From Lactobacillus sp. 0.1XD8-4 (GTDB taxonomy: Bacteria > Bacillota > Bacilli > Lactobacillales > Lactobacillaceae), in contig NZ_RDBR01000008.1 in the NCBI RefSeq assembly GCF_009663775.1, forward strand, positions 1 to 52,610: a DNA stretch of 52,610 nt. Reading direction: 5' to 3'. The position numbers and the translations under genes are program-made. Position 1 is the stretch's first letter, and each line of letters begins with the position of its first letter. Under the pieces are notes generated by a model. It searched no databases. It saw only the letters and a list, made by a program, of their open reading frames with translations, and was not told the DNA's origin. This document shows positions 16,991 to 25,406 of the stretch, one piece after another.

Positions 16991-17091
16991 TTGAAACTTA
17001 TTTGTTACTTATATCCGCTAATCAAAGTATAAATTTCAATATAAGCATTAATTGACACTTATATATTAATTATTTTTATTTTAAGTGTCAA
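16991..17091 (-). promoter_or_regulatory. Putative parC centromere and par promoter
   Basis: An 11-base word TTGNNACTTAT occurs at 16991, 17002 and 17052, with an inverted copy TTAAGTGTCAA at 17081-17091. A related TTTCAATATAAG lies at 17034-17045. The first two copies are directly abutted. On the minus strand, TTGACA (17091-17086), a 17-base spacer and TAATAT give a promoter whose -35 lies inside one repeat arm, and TTGACACTTA/TAAGTGTCAA form a perfect 10-bp inverted repeat around it. This arrangement fits a ParR-bound centromere that also autoregulates parMR. Confidence 0.6.
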
Positions 17092-17199
17092 TAACTATAC
17101 AAAATAACACGTAATAAAAAGATTTAATATAACTAGGGTAACTTTAATTTCAATTAAGTGAAGTTCTGCCATCAAGGGACTAATATAATTTGTAGATAA

Positions 17200-17935
17200 T
17201 CATAACCACCCGTCAAACGGGTGGTTTGCACATCGGCTATAAGCCGATAATAAAAGCCGGCGTCTCAAGGCGCTGGCTTTCGCTTTGCTCAAGCCAAAAT
17301 GCTCTGATTACTTTGCCACCGCTTTAAGCGGTGTTTGTACTACCTCACTTACCCTTAAAAGGGTCCGAATATTCCACGCTTATTAGCTTATCCATTGCTA
17401 TATCATGTTTCTCTTGATCTCGGATATACTTCTTTATTGTGGATTCATTCAATCCAACTGTACTTACATAGTAGCCTTCAGCCCAAAAATGTCGGTTCCC
17501 ATATTTGTATTTTAAATTTGCATGTCGGTCAAACATCATTAATGCACTTTTCCCTTTTAAGTATCCCATAAACTGCGATACACTTAGCTTCGGTGGAATA
17601 CTTACTAACAAGTGCACATGATCTGGCATCATATGACCTTCAATTATTTCTACTCCCTTATATTTGCACAACAAACGAATATAATCTCTCAGGTCTCTTC
17701 GATATTGATTGAAGATCGCTTTACGTCTATACTTTGGTATGAATACGATGTGATACTTACATAACCACTTCGTATGGGCTAAGCTATTTAATTTATTAGC
17801 CATATTTATATAACCTCTTTTCCCTTATTGACTTTGGCTTGAACACCTACATCTTAAGGCAAAAGAGGCCTTTTTTATATAATTTTTATCGCCCACCCGC
17901 ATAGCAGGTGGTTTTTTGTTTCGTGCATTCGCTCT
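17200..17935 (-). mobile_element. IS200-type insertion sequence
   Basis: A single-gene element of the IS200/IS605 family. The right end is marked by the hairpin AACCACCCG/CGGGTGGTT (17204-17226) and the left end by CCACC/GGTGG (17893-17911), both subterminal palindromes as used by the Y1 transposase. More hairpins lie downstream of tnpA (17235-17340). There are no terminal inverted repeats or target duplication, as expected. The outer boundaries are approximate. Confidence 0.75.
17345..17803 (-). CDS. tnpA: IS200 transposase TnpA (HUH/Y1)
   Basis: A 152-residue single-strand transposase. The HUH motif is MPDHVHLLV and the catalytic Tyr is in the helix YYVSTVGLNESTIKKYI near the C-terminus. 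Length and motifs are intact, so it is probably active. In the leader, CCTCTTTT (RNA from 17868-17861) can pair with the ribosome binding site AAAAGAGG (17821-17814), a translation-limiting structure like that of enteric IS200. It bears little close similarity to the other TnpA in the window (20601-21056), so the two elements arrived separately. Confidence 0.92.
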   Translation of the reverse strand: MANKLNSLAHTKWLCKYHIVFIPKYRRKAIFNQYRRDLRDYIRLLCKYKGVEIIEGHMMPDHVHLLVSIPPKLSVSQFMGYLKGKSALMMFDRHANLKYKYGNRHFWAEGYYVSTVGLNESTIKKYIRDQEKHDIAMDKLISVEYSDPFKGK

Positions 17936-18065
17936 GCTCACGCACTCAACTAGGTCTAAAGACATTAATAAAAAAGACGATAGTTATTCTACCGCCTTAC
18001 TTTCATATTTATATCATTTATAGCCTATAGGATAACCTTGTTCAAATTTAGACAATGTTCATTTA
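17936..18065. other. Short non-coding spacer after the IS200 element
   Basis: About 130 AT-rich bases between the IS end and the stop of the CPBP gene. No gene, clear terminator or repeat is seen. Confidence 0.5.
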
Positions 18066-18746
18066 CTACATTAAATTTGCTATTACCAACAATCCCAATG
18101 TACTAGTATTAAAAGTAATATGTGCAATAATGTTCATTTCCAGATTACTGAAGTGTAAATAAATAAATTGAAAATACAAGCTTAATAAAATGTAGATAAT
18201 CCCAATTGAGGCTCCGTGCATTTGCGCAAACACTGTTGCAACTATAAATGCACTAATTCCAACTCTCAATTTTGAATTATCAACCCAAGATGCTAGCCAA
18301 GCATCAATACGATGGAAAAAACTCTTCCGAAAGACAATTTCTTCCAAAATAGGTGCAATTATCACTACATAAGCTACATAGATTATATTTTTTTGAAGTA
18401 ATTTTACGATCAATGATGTATTTGAATTACCAATTATATGATTATTAAACTGCATTACAATTAGTAAAAATATAAGTTCAACCATTAATGGTAATAGCCC
18501 TAATCCTATTGCTTCCACAAAACTTTTCCAGGAAAGCCAGCGAATCTTAGGACGCAGCCATAATAAATAGAATATTAATAATAAAGTAAAGCTACCGGCC
18601 AGCATATATGAACCTTTAATTCCGGTAACTGTGCCAGCATATAACCAAATTAGCACATAACCAAATATGATTACCCATTCATTAAATTTTAGACTTTGTC
18701 CTTTAAGCCATAAAGCACATTTTCTTATTTTTGCTATCATATTCAT
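18066..18746 (-). CDS. CPBP-family intramembrane metalloprotease
   Basis: About 226 residues with seven or eight hydrophobic spans. The CPBP/Abi signature EEIVFRKSFF is present at about residues 140-150, followed by a conserved His segment (FAQMHGAS) and a third motif with NIIAHITFNTS. Members cleave within membranes and are often linked to bacteriocin immunity or surface protein processing. Here it is the last gene of the transfer operon, three bases after the preceding gene, so a role in maturing a transfer or surface protein is possible but not shown. Several in-frame starts (18752, 18746, 18740) are possible. Confidence 0.8.
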   Translation of the reverse strand: MNMIAKIRKCALWLKGQSLKFNEWVIIFGYVLIWLYAGTVTGIKGSYMLAGSFTLLLIFYLLWLRPKIRWLSWKSFVEAIGLGLLPLMVELIFLLIVMQFNNHIIGNSNTSLIVKLLQKNIIYVAYVVIIAPILEEIVFRKSFFHRIDAWLASWVDNSKLRVGISAFIVATVFAQMHGASIGIIYILLSLYFQFIYLHFSNLEMNIIAHITFNTSTLGLLVIANLM

Positions 18747-18755
18747 CACCACTTA

Positions 18756-19397
18756 CTAATTAACAACTGTTCCAATTGTCCCAATCCGTTGAATTTGAAT
18801 CAATTTTCTTTGATTACTATCAAATTTCACTAAGTAAATATCGGTTGTTTTAGAAGAGCTATGAGAACCTTTACGCGAAGAATATGATACTTCAACAATC
18901 CCACTAACAATTTGGTTTTGATCTATACCACTCACATAAGCATTGCTACCATCATAAACTGATGCAAGATGTTCTGCCTCAGTTATACTATGACCTGTTT
19001 TATCAAGACCATTATTGAATAACTTCTTATCATTTAGCACCGAACTGGTTGCAATCCTACGTACTTTATCCTTACGTTTGATATAAGTATTATGACTATC
19101 ATAAGTAAAATACTCATTAAAAAAATTTTTTGTAATTATTTGTAAATCATGCTTAGCTTCATAATCCTGAGTATTTTCAGACTTAGCTTTGTTAGAACTT
19201 ACTAAATTCTCATTAAGAACACTCCGACGGGCTATTTTTTGTCTTTCTTTTAGGACCTTTTTACGTTGATTTAGCATTTGCTTGACATTCGCTGTTTCTT
19301 TATTGTATTGAATCTGCTGTAGCTTAAATGTTCCTAAACAAATTAGACTGACAATGATTACTATCAAGCCTATAACTGAGGATATTTTCTTACCCAT
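18756..19397 (-). CDS. Transfer-operon protein with one N-terminal TM, NTF2/TcpC-like
   Basis: About 213 residues: one membrane span (about 5-24), a charged linker of about 60 residues (KQMLNQRKKVLKERQKIARR) and a C-terminal alpha-beta domain (from about FFNEYFTYDS). The layout matches VirB8/TcpC-like scaffold proteins of Gram-positive T4SS, but no diagnostic motif was found. ATG at 19397 is used, preceded by GAGGGCGG at the end of the previous gene; the longer GTG frame would overlap it. Confidence 0.5.
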   Translation of the reverse strand: MGKKISSVIGLIVIIVSLICLGTFKLQQIQYNKETANVKQMLNQRKKVLKERQKIARRSVLNENLVSSNKAKSENTQDYEAKHDLQIITKNFFNEYFTYDSHNTYIKRKDKVRRIATSSVLNDKKLFNNGLDKTGHSITEAEHLASVYDGSNAYVSGIDQNQIVSGIVEVSYSSRKGSHSSSKTTDIYLVKFDSNQRKLIQIQRIGTIGTVVN

Positions 19398-19398
19398 A

Positions 19399-19995
19399 TT
19401 AATCACCGCCCTCAACGTTCATAACTTGCTTAGTCACTGGTTTAATTTTTTGATAATTTAATACCTTCTCATTTTGTAGATCATAATTCATTTTAATTAA
19501 ATAAACGGCAGATTGATTATCCATAGTTTTAAAGCTAACCACCGCAATCACAGGCACCTGGTTGTTAACTTTAACTTTCCCATAACCAATTTCTACACCA
19601 TTATTTTCTTTGAAAAGCCATTCCTTAGTATTAGGATCGACATTATATACTTTCAATTGCTCAGCTAACTTAGGGCCTAAATCTTCTTCAATTTGGGTCT
19701 TATTAGCATTCCAATCATCATTTGAGTGTATTCCGCCAACAACCTTGCTTAATCCTTCTTGCAGTTTCTTAGAAGCTGTTATTTCAGCTGAATAGTAATT
19801 AAAAGAATCGTTAATAGATAATTTGTTTGCTTCATTTTGTTCAACCTTATTGATTTGGTTGTTAGTAATCCTTAATTGATCTTTGTAATAATTTAATTGC
19901 TTTTGACTCGGTATGCTTAGAACAGTAGCAATTACACACAGAATCGCAATTATCCATAATAAAATATTCGGACTCATTTTCCTCATTTCTATCAC
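19399..19995 (-). CDS. Transfer-operon protein with one N-terminal TM, unknown
   Basis: 198 residues with one hydrophobic span (about 9-25), a coiled-coil-like segment (KQLNYYKDQLRITNNQINKV) and a globular C-terminal half ending in a strand-rich part (VNNQVPVIAVVSFKTMDNQ). It has the same architecture as the next gene, so they may be a structural pair in the VirB8-like layer. The start codon directly follows the stop of the M23 fragment. No known family recognised. Confidence 0.5.
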   Translation of the reverse strand: MIEMRKMSPNILLWIIAILCVIATVLSIPSQKQLNYYKDQLRITNNQINKVEQNEANKLSINDSFNYYSAEITASKKLQEGLSKVVGGIHSNDDWNANKTQIEEDLGPKLAEQLKVYNVDPNTKEWLFKENNGVEIGYGKVKVNNQVPVIAVVSFKTMDNQSAVYLIKMNYDLQNEKVLNYQKIKPVTKQVMNVEGGD

Positions 19996-20554
19996 CTAAT
20001 TATTTATTCCTTCTTTAATAATCTTGATTGGATCAAGCCAAGTTCCGTCATCAGAATAGCCGCTTTGAACTGATGAAGTAATTGCTTTCTTGGTAATACC
20101 TAAATGTAGATGTGAGCCACTTAAAGTTCCAATTTTATCCCCAACTTTAATTTCATCACCTTCATTAACTGTAATATCCCCTCGACTGTTAAACGCTTCT
20201 TGATAAACTTCATTGTAGCCATCTGAAGATTTAACCCAGACGTACCACCAGCCAACATCGTTAGCAACCTTAAATACTTTACCGTCATGCACTGCTAAAA
20301 TTGGTTGACCCGCTCCTACAATCGCTGAACCAAAATCGTAACCATCATGGAAGTCATTTCCACCACCACGAATCATTCCGGTATGGCCATATTGTTGACC
20401 ATTTTCATATCTAGTTGGGCCATCTTTAGGAATAGTCTTAAATGGCCACCCCCATTTACCACTAGCCGTATCACCACCATCAGTATTGCACGCATTATTT
20501 TGTTGATCTTGAGCAACTCCAGTATCTGCAGTAGCGGCAGCACCATTTAATGAC
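19996..20554 (-). pseudogene. C-terminal M23 peptidase part of split conjugation cell-wall hydrolase
   Basis: The frame is open from 20376 upstream to the IS605 end at about 20554, so this is the C-terminal part of a larger gene rather than a gene starting at 20376. It begins with a linker (NGAAATADTGVAQDQQNN) and then an M23 endopeptidase domain: FHDGYDFG supplies the first zinc ligands and GSHLHLGI the HxH pair. M23 enzymes cut peptide cross-links in peptidoglycan. Its N-terminal half lies at 22556-23200. An internal ATG at 20376 could still give a 126-residue product, but without an export signal. Confidence 0.85.
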
Positions 20555-20600
20555 GCCTAGCCGGAAATCCCGTGACTTTAGTCATGGGATGGATAGGCCA

Positions 20601-21056
20601 CTATTGAGCCCCTTTATGGGGCTTTTTGTTTGTTTCTGTATATTTTTGGTCATTGATATATTTCTCTACAACTTCTTTGCTCATATTGCCCAATGTACTC
20701 ATATAGTAACTTGGCGACCAAAGATGACCGCCCCAATATTGGCTACGTCGTATTTCTGGATGATTTTGTAAAAAAATATAGGCACTACGTCCTTTGAGCG
20801 CCTTAATGGCACTAGCCGGCGCTTTGCTTGGCGGAAAACTGATCAGCATATGAATGTGATCCGGCATGACTTCCATCTTTTCGATTACGATGTCATTGTT
20901 ATCTGCAACTTGCTGCAAGATAGCTTTCATTTCGTTAGATAAGGCCTCGGTTGTAAAAGTCTGATTGCGATATTTAGTTACCCAGATCAAATGGTAATGG
21001 AAATTATAGATATAACGACGAGTATAAATGGCCTCTTTGATTTTTTCTTTAGTCAT
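20601..21056 (-). CDS. tnpA: IS605 transposase TnpA (HUH/Y1)
   Basis: A 151-residue Y1 transposase with HUH motif MPDHIHMLISFPP and catalytic Tyr in the helix YYMSTLGNMSKEVVEKYI. Full length with intact motifs. ATG follows AAAGGAG. It reads away from tnpB, as in the IS605 subgroup. Confidence 0.92.
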   Translation of the reverse strand: MTKEKIKEAIYTRRYIYNFHYHLIWVTKYRNQTFTTEALSNEMKAILQQVADNNDIVIEKMEVMPDHIHMLISFPPSKAPASAIKALKGRSAYIFLQNHPEIRRSQYWGGHLWSPSYYMSTLGNMSKEVVEKYINDQKYTETNKKPHKGAQ

Positions 21057-21129
21057 AATATGGTCTCCTTTGTTAATACATTGACATCATGATATAATAT
21101 TATTATATCAATAAGGGAGGTGAAATCAA

Positions 21130-22380
21130 ATGAAATCAATGGCGAAAATGAAATATCATTATGGCCTAAAAATGCGCTGCTATCCTAGTGACCAACAAAA
21201 GCAGTTGATTAAAATCAACAGTGACGCTAGTCGCTTTATCTATAACGAAATGGTTGCGATCAATAAGGAACTGATGCAGCTTCGCAGAGTTAAGCTACCG
21301 ATTGACATAGTTCGGGATCGTATTAAGCAACTAACTATGCGCCAAAACGCTAAGCAAATGTCTAATCACTATCAATTCTTAGAAGATAAACGAATTGATA
21401 GTTTGACGAAAGCTAATGCCATTCAGAACTATCGGAAAGCTTGGAATGCTTTTCGGAAGGTTCACACCGCTGGTGTTCCTAAGTTTCATCGAAAGAATTA
21501 TCGCTGGCGTTATCAAACCAATTGTCAATACCCAGGGCAAAAGACTGCGTTGCTAACTAACGGTACAGTCTGTTTTCTAGATAATAGCCATGTCAAAGTC
21601 CCTAAAATCGGACTGTTACGTGTTGCCGGTTCGCAAGCACGGCTTTTGAAAAGAATATGCGAGACTAGAATTGGTACTGTGACGTTGACTAAAGATTCAG
21701 CGGATCGCTTCTTCTTATCAATGCAGTTAGCTTCAGATGAATCTTTTGTTAAAGTGGCCAAAGCTACTCATGGGCATGTTGGAATTGATCTTAATACTGA
21801 TAACTTCTTAACCGACAGTGGAGGTAACATAGTTCCTAATCCACGATATTATCGCACTATTAAAGGTAAATTAGCCAAAGAACAGCGCATTTTATCTAGA
21901 CGGCAACAACGTGCAAAAAAAGAACATCGTTCTTTACGCGATAGTAAAAATTACCAAAAGCAACGCTTGCTAGTTGCCAAACTTCATGCCAAAGTAATGA
22001 ACCAAAGACATAATTTTCTCCAACAAATCTCTACTGCATTAATCAAGAACCACGATTTAGTAGTAGCCGAAGAGTTGCGTAGCAAGAATATGCTTAAAAA
22101 TCATGCTTTGGCACTTAGTATTTCTGACGTTGGTTGGCGAACATTTCTTGGCATGTTGGCTTATAAAGCAAAGCTTTATGGGCGTCAATTTATCACAATC
22201 AATCCAAGAAACACTACCCAAACATGTTGCGATTGTGGCTTTGTGATGGGCACTAATGGGACGGACAAACTAATGTTAGATGACCGAAAATGGACTTGTC
22301 CTAACTGTGGTATTCACCATATTCGTGACTGGAACGCAGCTAAAAATATTCTTGATAAGGGAATAGCTAAACTAGCTTAG
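21130..22380 (+). CDS. tnpB: RNA-guided nuclease TnpB of the IS605 element
   Basis: A 416-residue TnpB with an N-terminal helix-turn-helix/WED-like region and a RuvC domain. The catalytic acids look intact: Asp in VGIDLNTD (about 220), Glu in VVAEELRS (about 314) and Asp in IRDWNAAKNI (about 399). The zinc ribbon has CCDCGF and CPNCG. TnpB enzymes cut DNA using a guide RNA transcribed from the right end of the element and help keep the element in place. ATG after AAGGGAGGTGAAATCAA. No truncation is seen, so it is likely functional. Confidence 0.92.
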   Translation: MKSMAKMKYHYGLKMRCYPSDQQKQLIKINSDASRFIYNEMVAINKELMQLRRVKLPIDIVRDRIKQLTMRQNAKQMSNHYQFLEDKRIDSLTKANAIQNYRKAWNAFRKVHTAGVPKFHRKNYRWRYQTNCQYPGQKTALLTNGTVCFLDNSHVKVPKIGLLRVAGSQARLLKRICETRIGTVTLTKDSADRFFLSMQLASDESFVKVAKATHGHVGIDLNTDNFLTDSGGNIVPNPRYYRTIKGKLAKEQRILSRRQQRAKKEHRSLRDSKNYQKQRLLVAKLHAKVMNQRHNFLQQISTALIKNHDLVVAEELRSKNMLKNHALALSISDVGWRTFLGMLAYKAKLYGRQFITINPRNTTQTCCDCGFVMGTNGTDKLMLDDRKWTCPNCGIHHIRDWNAAKNILDKGIAKLA

Positions 22381-22556
22381 CTTATCTGTCCCTATGGCAA
22401 CCTGGGGACATAAAAGGCGTTGGTAATTAGACGACCGCTGTTTGATTACAATTTCGGTTGGTCAAATAAGTTGTCCCTATCTACGCAAATTGTGGTTCGA
22501 AATCTGTAAGGATTTTCGGCTCACAAGCCACTGACTTTAGTCAGTGGTGGTTGACG
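22381..22556 (+). ncRNA. Putative omega (guide scaffold) RNA of TnpB
   Basis: The 3' non-coding end of the element after tnpB is densely structured (CCCTATGG...CCTGGGGAC, then the terminal CCACTGAC/GTCAGTGG hairpin). In IS605 elements this right end encodes the TnpB guide scaffold, with the guide being the first 16-20 bases of flanking DNA. Here that flank would begin near GAGACTATCATTTGAGC, inside the interrupted host gene. Confidence 0.5.
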
Positions 22557-23200
22557 AGACTATCATTTGAGCTAATGTTTGAACCACCAAACTCCTGATA
22601 AGCCCATTGCGCTCCCGGATCACGTTGTTGTCCGTATTGATTTTCATTACCAGCCATACCTTCATAATCAATAAACCAATTCCATGTTGCTTGATGAACA
22701 TCTGTCGCTTTACCCACCGATGTTTTTACTTTGGTATAACCATGGTTTAGCTCGTATTGCATTAGTTTAATTTCATTGTCAAGAGTCAGTTCACTTGGGT
22801 CTACGCTCTTAATAATTCCACCAGCAATTAAGCGTTGGTTTTGACTCCACTGAAATAAGCCATTATAACCAACTCCATTTGGCTTCCAAACATCAAGTCC
22901 CGATTCACCTATTGCATTACCGACCGCTCCGGCTGCGCCAGCACCGCTAAAGCCCATCTTTTTAGTTAAGGTTTCAAAAATAGTCTTTGCTGCCTTATAC
23001 TCAGCTGAATTTTTATCTTTCCAATTTCCATTACTAATGCCGCCAGCCGAAATTGTTGCGGTATCAATACTACTATCACAGCCTTCGTCGCTACCTACTA
23101 GCATCGCAATAATTAAGGAAACTGCAAATAATAATAAAGTAATAACTCCTACAATCGAAATAATAATGCTCCAAAGATGAATTCTAGTCTTCCTTTTCAA
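22557..23200 (-). pseudogene. N-terminal lysozyme-like part of split conjugation cell-wall hydrolase
   Basis: Translation probably starts at TTG (23200) after AGAGGTGATTCTAT. It has one membrane span (about residues 10-33), then a phage-type lysozyme/transglycosylase domain (about 65-210) with the catalytic Glu in VGNAIGESGLDVW and the family pattern GYNGLFQWSQNQR. The reading frame runs into the IS605 right end and stops after a few foreign codons at 22541. With the M23 part (19996-20554) it made a VirB1/TraG-like bifunctional hydrolase that opens the cell wall for the T4SS. The truncated N-terminal part could still be translated as a membrane-anchored lysozyme. Confidence 0.85.
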
Positions 23201-23215
23201 ATAGAATCACCTCTT

Positions 23216-23464
23216 TTATAACAATGGCAGTAATTTTTCAATTAAAATCAGTCCAACAATAACTGCCAAAATAACTAATAAAAATTGTAATTTTGGTACC
23301 TGATAATTAGGTACATCGTCATCTTCAATTAGTCTTTGCGCCTGTTGATGAACAACTTTATTAGTATTTTCTTTAAACGACTTTACTTGATGAATTGATC
23401 GTCTTAATAAGTGTTCTTTTGAGGGCTTAGTATCCTCCTTGTCTTTGTTATGATGAATTGCCAT
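23216..23464 (-). CDS. Small transfer-operon protein with C-terminal TM
   Basis: 82 residues: a basic, Lys/His-rich cytoplasmic part and one C-terminal membrane span (VPKLQFLLVILAVIVGLILIEKLL). Its ATG overlaps the VirB4-like stop codon by one base, so the genes are translationally coupled. It is likely a tail-anchored accessory of the VirB4 or hydrolase complex. No family recognised. Confidence 0.6.
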   Translation of the reverse strand: MAIHHNKDKEDTKPSKEHLLRRSIHQVKSFKENTNKVVHQQAQRLIEDDDVPNYQVPKLQFLLVILAVIVGLILIEKLLPLL

Positions 23465-25392
23465 TAAATACCACCCCCATAACGACGCTCCTCTTCTTTA
23501 GTGATTTGAACCTTAAATTGAACATTACGATCTCCATTAATATTCATGAGACATTCCGTTTTTTCAAGTTTAGGCAATCCTTGTAGTTCATCGATCGTGG
23601 TTGAGCCACCAAGCGCTGTCTTTAGCCGTGGCAAATCATCATCTGAAATTTGGAAAAAGAAGCGAATTTGGAATAAGGAAAACATTTTTTGCACTGCAAT
23701 AATATAAGGATCATGCGAATTTCCATTCATAATTAAGTCTTTAATTGTTGGTGCTGCCATCGTAATAGCGCAGAAGTTTTTGCGCATTTGTTCCATCATC
23801 ATCGTGAGAAATTCAACCCCATAGGCGAACTTAGGATTAACAATATTTTCAACTTCGTCTAGATTTAAGTAATACCAAGGAATAAAGTCAGGATCTAATC
23901 GACCCTCTTTTAATAATCGCCGTAAATGCATACCGTTTTTTACAATATCTGCAGATAATAACGTTAAAATTGAGTAAATTTGAGCATTAAATACTGCTTG
24001 TCCTTGCGCTAATAATCCTTGGATGTTGAAAGTCACTACTTGTTCTCGCGAAATATCAGGGAAACGTGTAATACCGTCAAACATATCCCCTTTCTGTTCC
24101 TCAATTGAACTAAAAGTATTGGTAATGCGACTCATTGATTGTGACATTAAGCTAGTTATATGAATCTTTGGGTCCCGCTCTGCTTTACGCTTGCGTTCAG
24201 CAGCATAGATTACAAAATCCTGTAAAGTTGGGTACATATCATGAGGAAGACCGGTAATTTTGATATTCGGCATGGTCTTACGAGGATTGGCTACCCATAA
24301 GTTCTGATCAATGTAAAAGTCTCCTAACCACTGAGACAGAATTGTCATATCATCACCAGTTGCATCATCACAAAGAAACTTAAAAAAGTTAGTAAGTTTT
24401 GTAATGTGTTGAGCCATCGAGTTAATCTCATCAACCTTCCCATCATCATTAACTACTGTAGGAAAAACCTCAAATGGATTAATTAAGTTTTCTGGCTTGT
24501 CAAGACGAATAATAATTCCTCCTTGATCTTTAGTTTGATCAGTATATTCAGACGAAACATCAAAGTTCCGAATGATCGCTCCTCTTGAGAAAACATCATC
24601 ATTCATTTTCTTGAGCAATGTGGATTTACCCATACCAGCATTACCAGTTACAAAGAAAAATGACCGAGTTCGGCGATTATCCCGTTGGAATGGATCGAAC
24701 ATAACCTCCCCATTCGTTCGCGTGTAACCATAGTAAGAGCCATTGGGATCTTCCAATTTCACATGATTAAATGGGAAGAAACCAGATAAATTTTCAGCAT
24801 CAATAGGAGTCCCAATTGGTTTATTACCCATCTCTTCTTCAGACATCGTGGGAACAAAGATGGATTCAAAATCATCAAGCTGCTCATCAGCATACCTAGC
24901 CATATGGAACATTCCGTTCTGACGAATTACATCGTGAACACGCTTATCTAATTCTGCTAGAGTTGGTGCATAAACAAAAATTCGAAAGTAGATTCGTTTC
25001 ATAACTTCACTTTGCTGAGTAATCTTTTGCATTAACCGCATTTGATCATTGTAATTACCTGCAGATTGAACATTATCTAGAGCCTTAGCTTTCGATGAAA
25101 TTCGTGTTGCCTCTTCAGTTGCAGCTTTAGAAATTTGCTTAACAATCTGATCACGATTTTCAGTACCCACCGAAATAACGGCTAAAGTTGATGGACCATT
25201 TGTGAGATTAACGCCCCAGAACGGTGACATTCCTTTAGAGGGATATTTATAAATTCTTAAGCACGTTAGAAAGCCATCGCCAAATTCTAAATAACGGGCA
25301 TGACGTTTAAGATTCCCCTGTGGCTGTACTCGTGCTAAGAAGTCTAGATCATAACCAACACTTTCATAATGCAAAATATCTTTTTTCTTCAT
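23464..25392 (-). CDS. VirB4-like conjugation ATPase (TraE/TrsE)
   Basis: About 642 residues. The P-loop GNAGMGKSTLLKK is at about residue 255. The Walker B/hinge region YLNLDEVENIV and a C-terminal segment typical of VirB4/TraE (FFFQISDDDLPRLKTALGG) follow. The N-terminal third is the VirB4 membrane-associated domain. VirB4 powers substrate transfer and pilus subunit handling in all T4SS. Start: ATG 25392 after AGAGG, with GTG 25404 as an alternative. It lies 3-15 bases after the TraD-like gene. Confidence 0.9.
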   Translation of the reverse strand: MKKKDILHYESVGYDLDFLARVQPQGNLKRHARYLEFGDGFLTCLRIYKYPSKGMSPFWGVNLTNGPSTLAVISVGTENRDQIVKQISKAATEEATRISSKAKALDNVQSAGNYNDQMRLMQKITQQSEVMKRIYFRIFVYAPTLAELDKRVHDVIRQNGMFHMARYADEQLDDFESIFVPTMSEEEMGNKPIGTPIDAENLSGFFPFNHVKLEDPNGSYYGYTRTNGEVMFDPFQRDNRRTRSFFFVTGNAGMGKSTLLKKMNDDVFSRGAIIRNFDVSSEYTDQTKDQGGIIIRLDKPENLINPFEVFPTVVNDDGKVDEINSMAQHITKLTNFFKFLCDDATGDDMTILSQWLGDFYIDQNLWVANPRKTMPNIKITGLPHDMYPTLQDFVIYAAERKRKAERDPKIHITSLMSQSMSRITNTFSSIEEQKGDMFDGITRFPDISREQVVTFNIQGLLAQGQAVFNAQIYSILTLLSADIVKNGMHLRRLLKEGRLDPDFIPWYYLNLDEVENIVNPKFAYGVEFLTMMMEQMRKNFCAITMAAPTIKDLIMNGNSHDPYIIAVQKMFSLFQIRFFFQISDDDLPRLKTALGGSTTIDELQGLPKLEKTECLMNINGDRNVQFKVQITKEEERRYGGGI

Positions 25393-25406
25393 ACCTATAA
25401 ACACCT

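Larger units (their letters stand above)
20555..22556 (+). mobile_element. IS605-type element with tnpA and tnpB inserted in the cell-wall hydrolase gene
   Basis: About 2.0 kb with divergent tnpA (minus) and tnpB (plus). Left and right subterminal hairpins (20569-20588 and 22528-22547) share the word TGACTTTAGTCA. The frames of the two host gene pieces can be rejoined if roughly this segment is removed. No target duplication, as expected for the family. The right flank ends in TTGAC; exact boundaries are uncertain by a few bases. Confidence 0.85.

Noticed and set aside
17200-17935. CRISPR-like repeats around the IS200 element
   Set aside because: The hairpins are different from each other, not regularly spaced, and are explained by IS200 end structures.
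20595-20635. Terminator for tnpA at AGCCCCTTTATGGGGCTTTTT
   Set aside because: The T run is on the plus strand while tnpA is read on the minus strand, and the stem overlaps its last codons; at most it shields the element from outside transcription.
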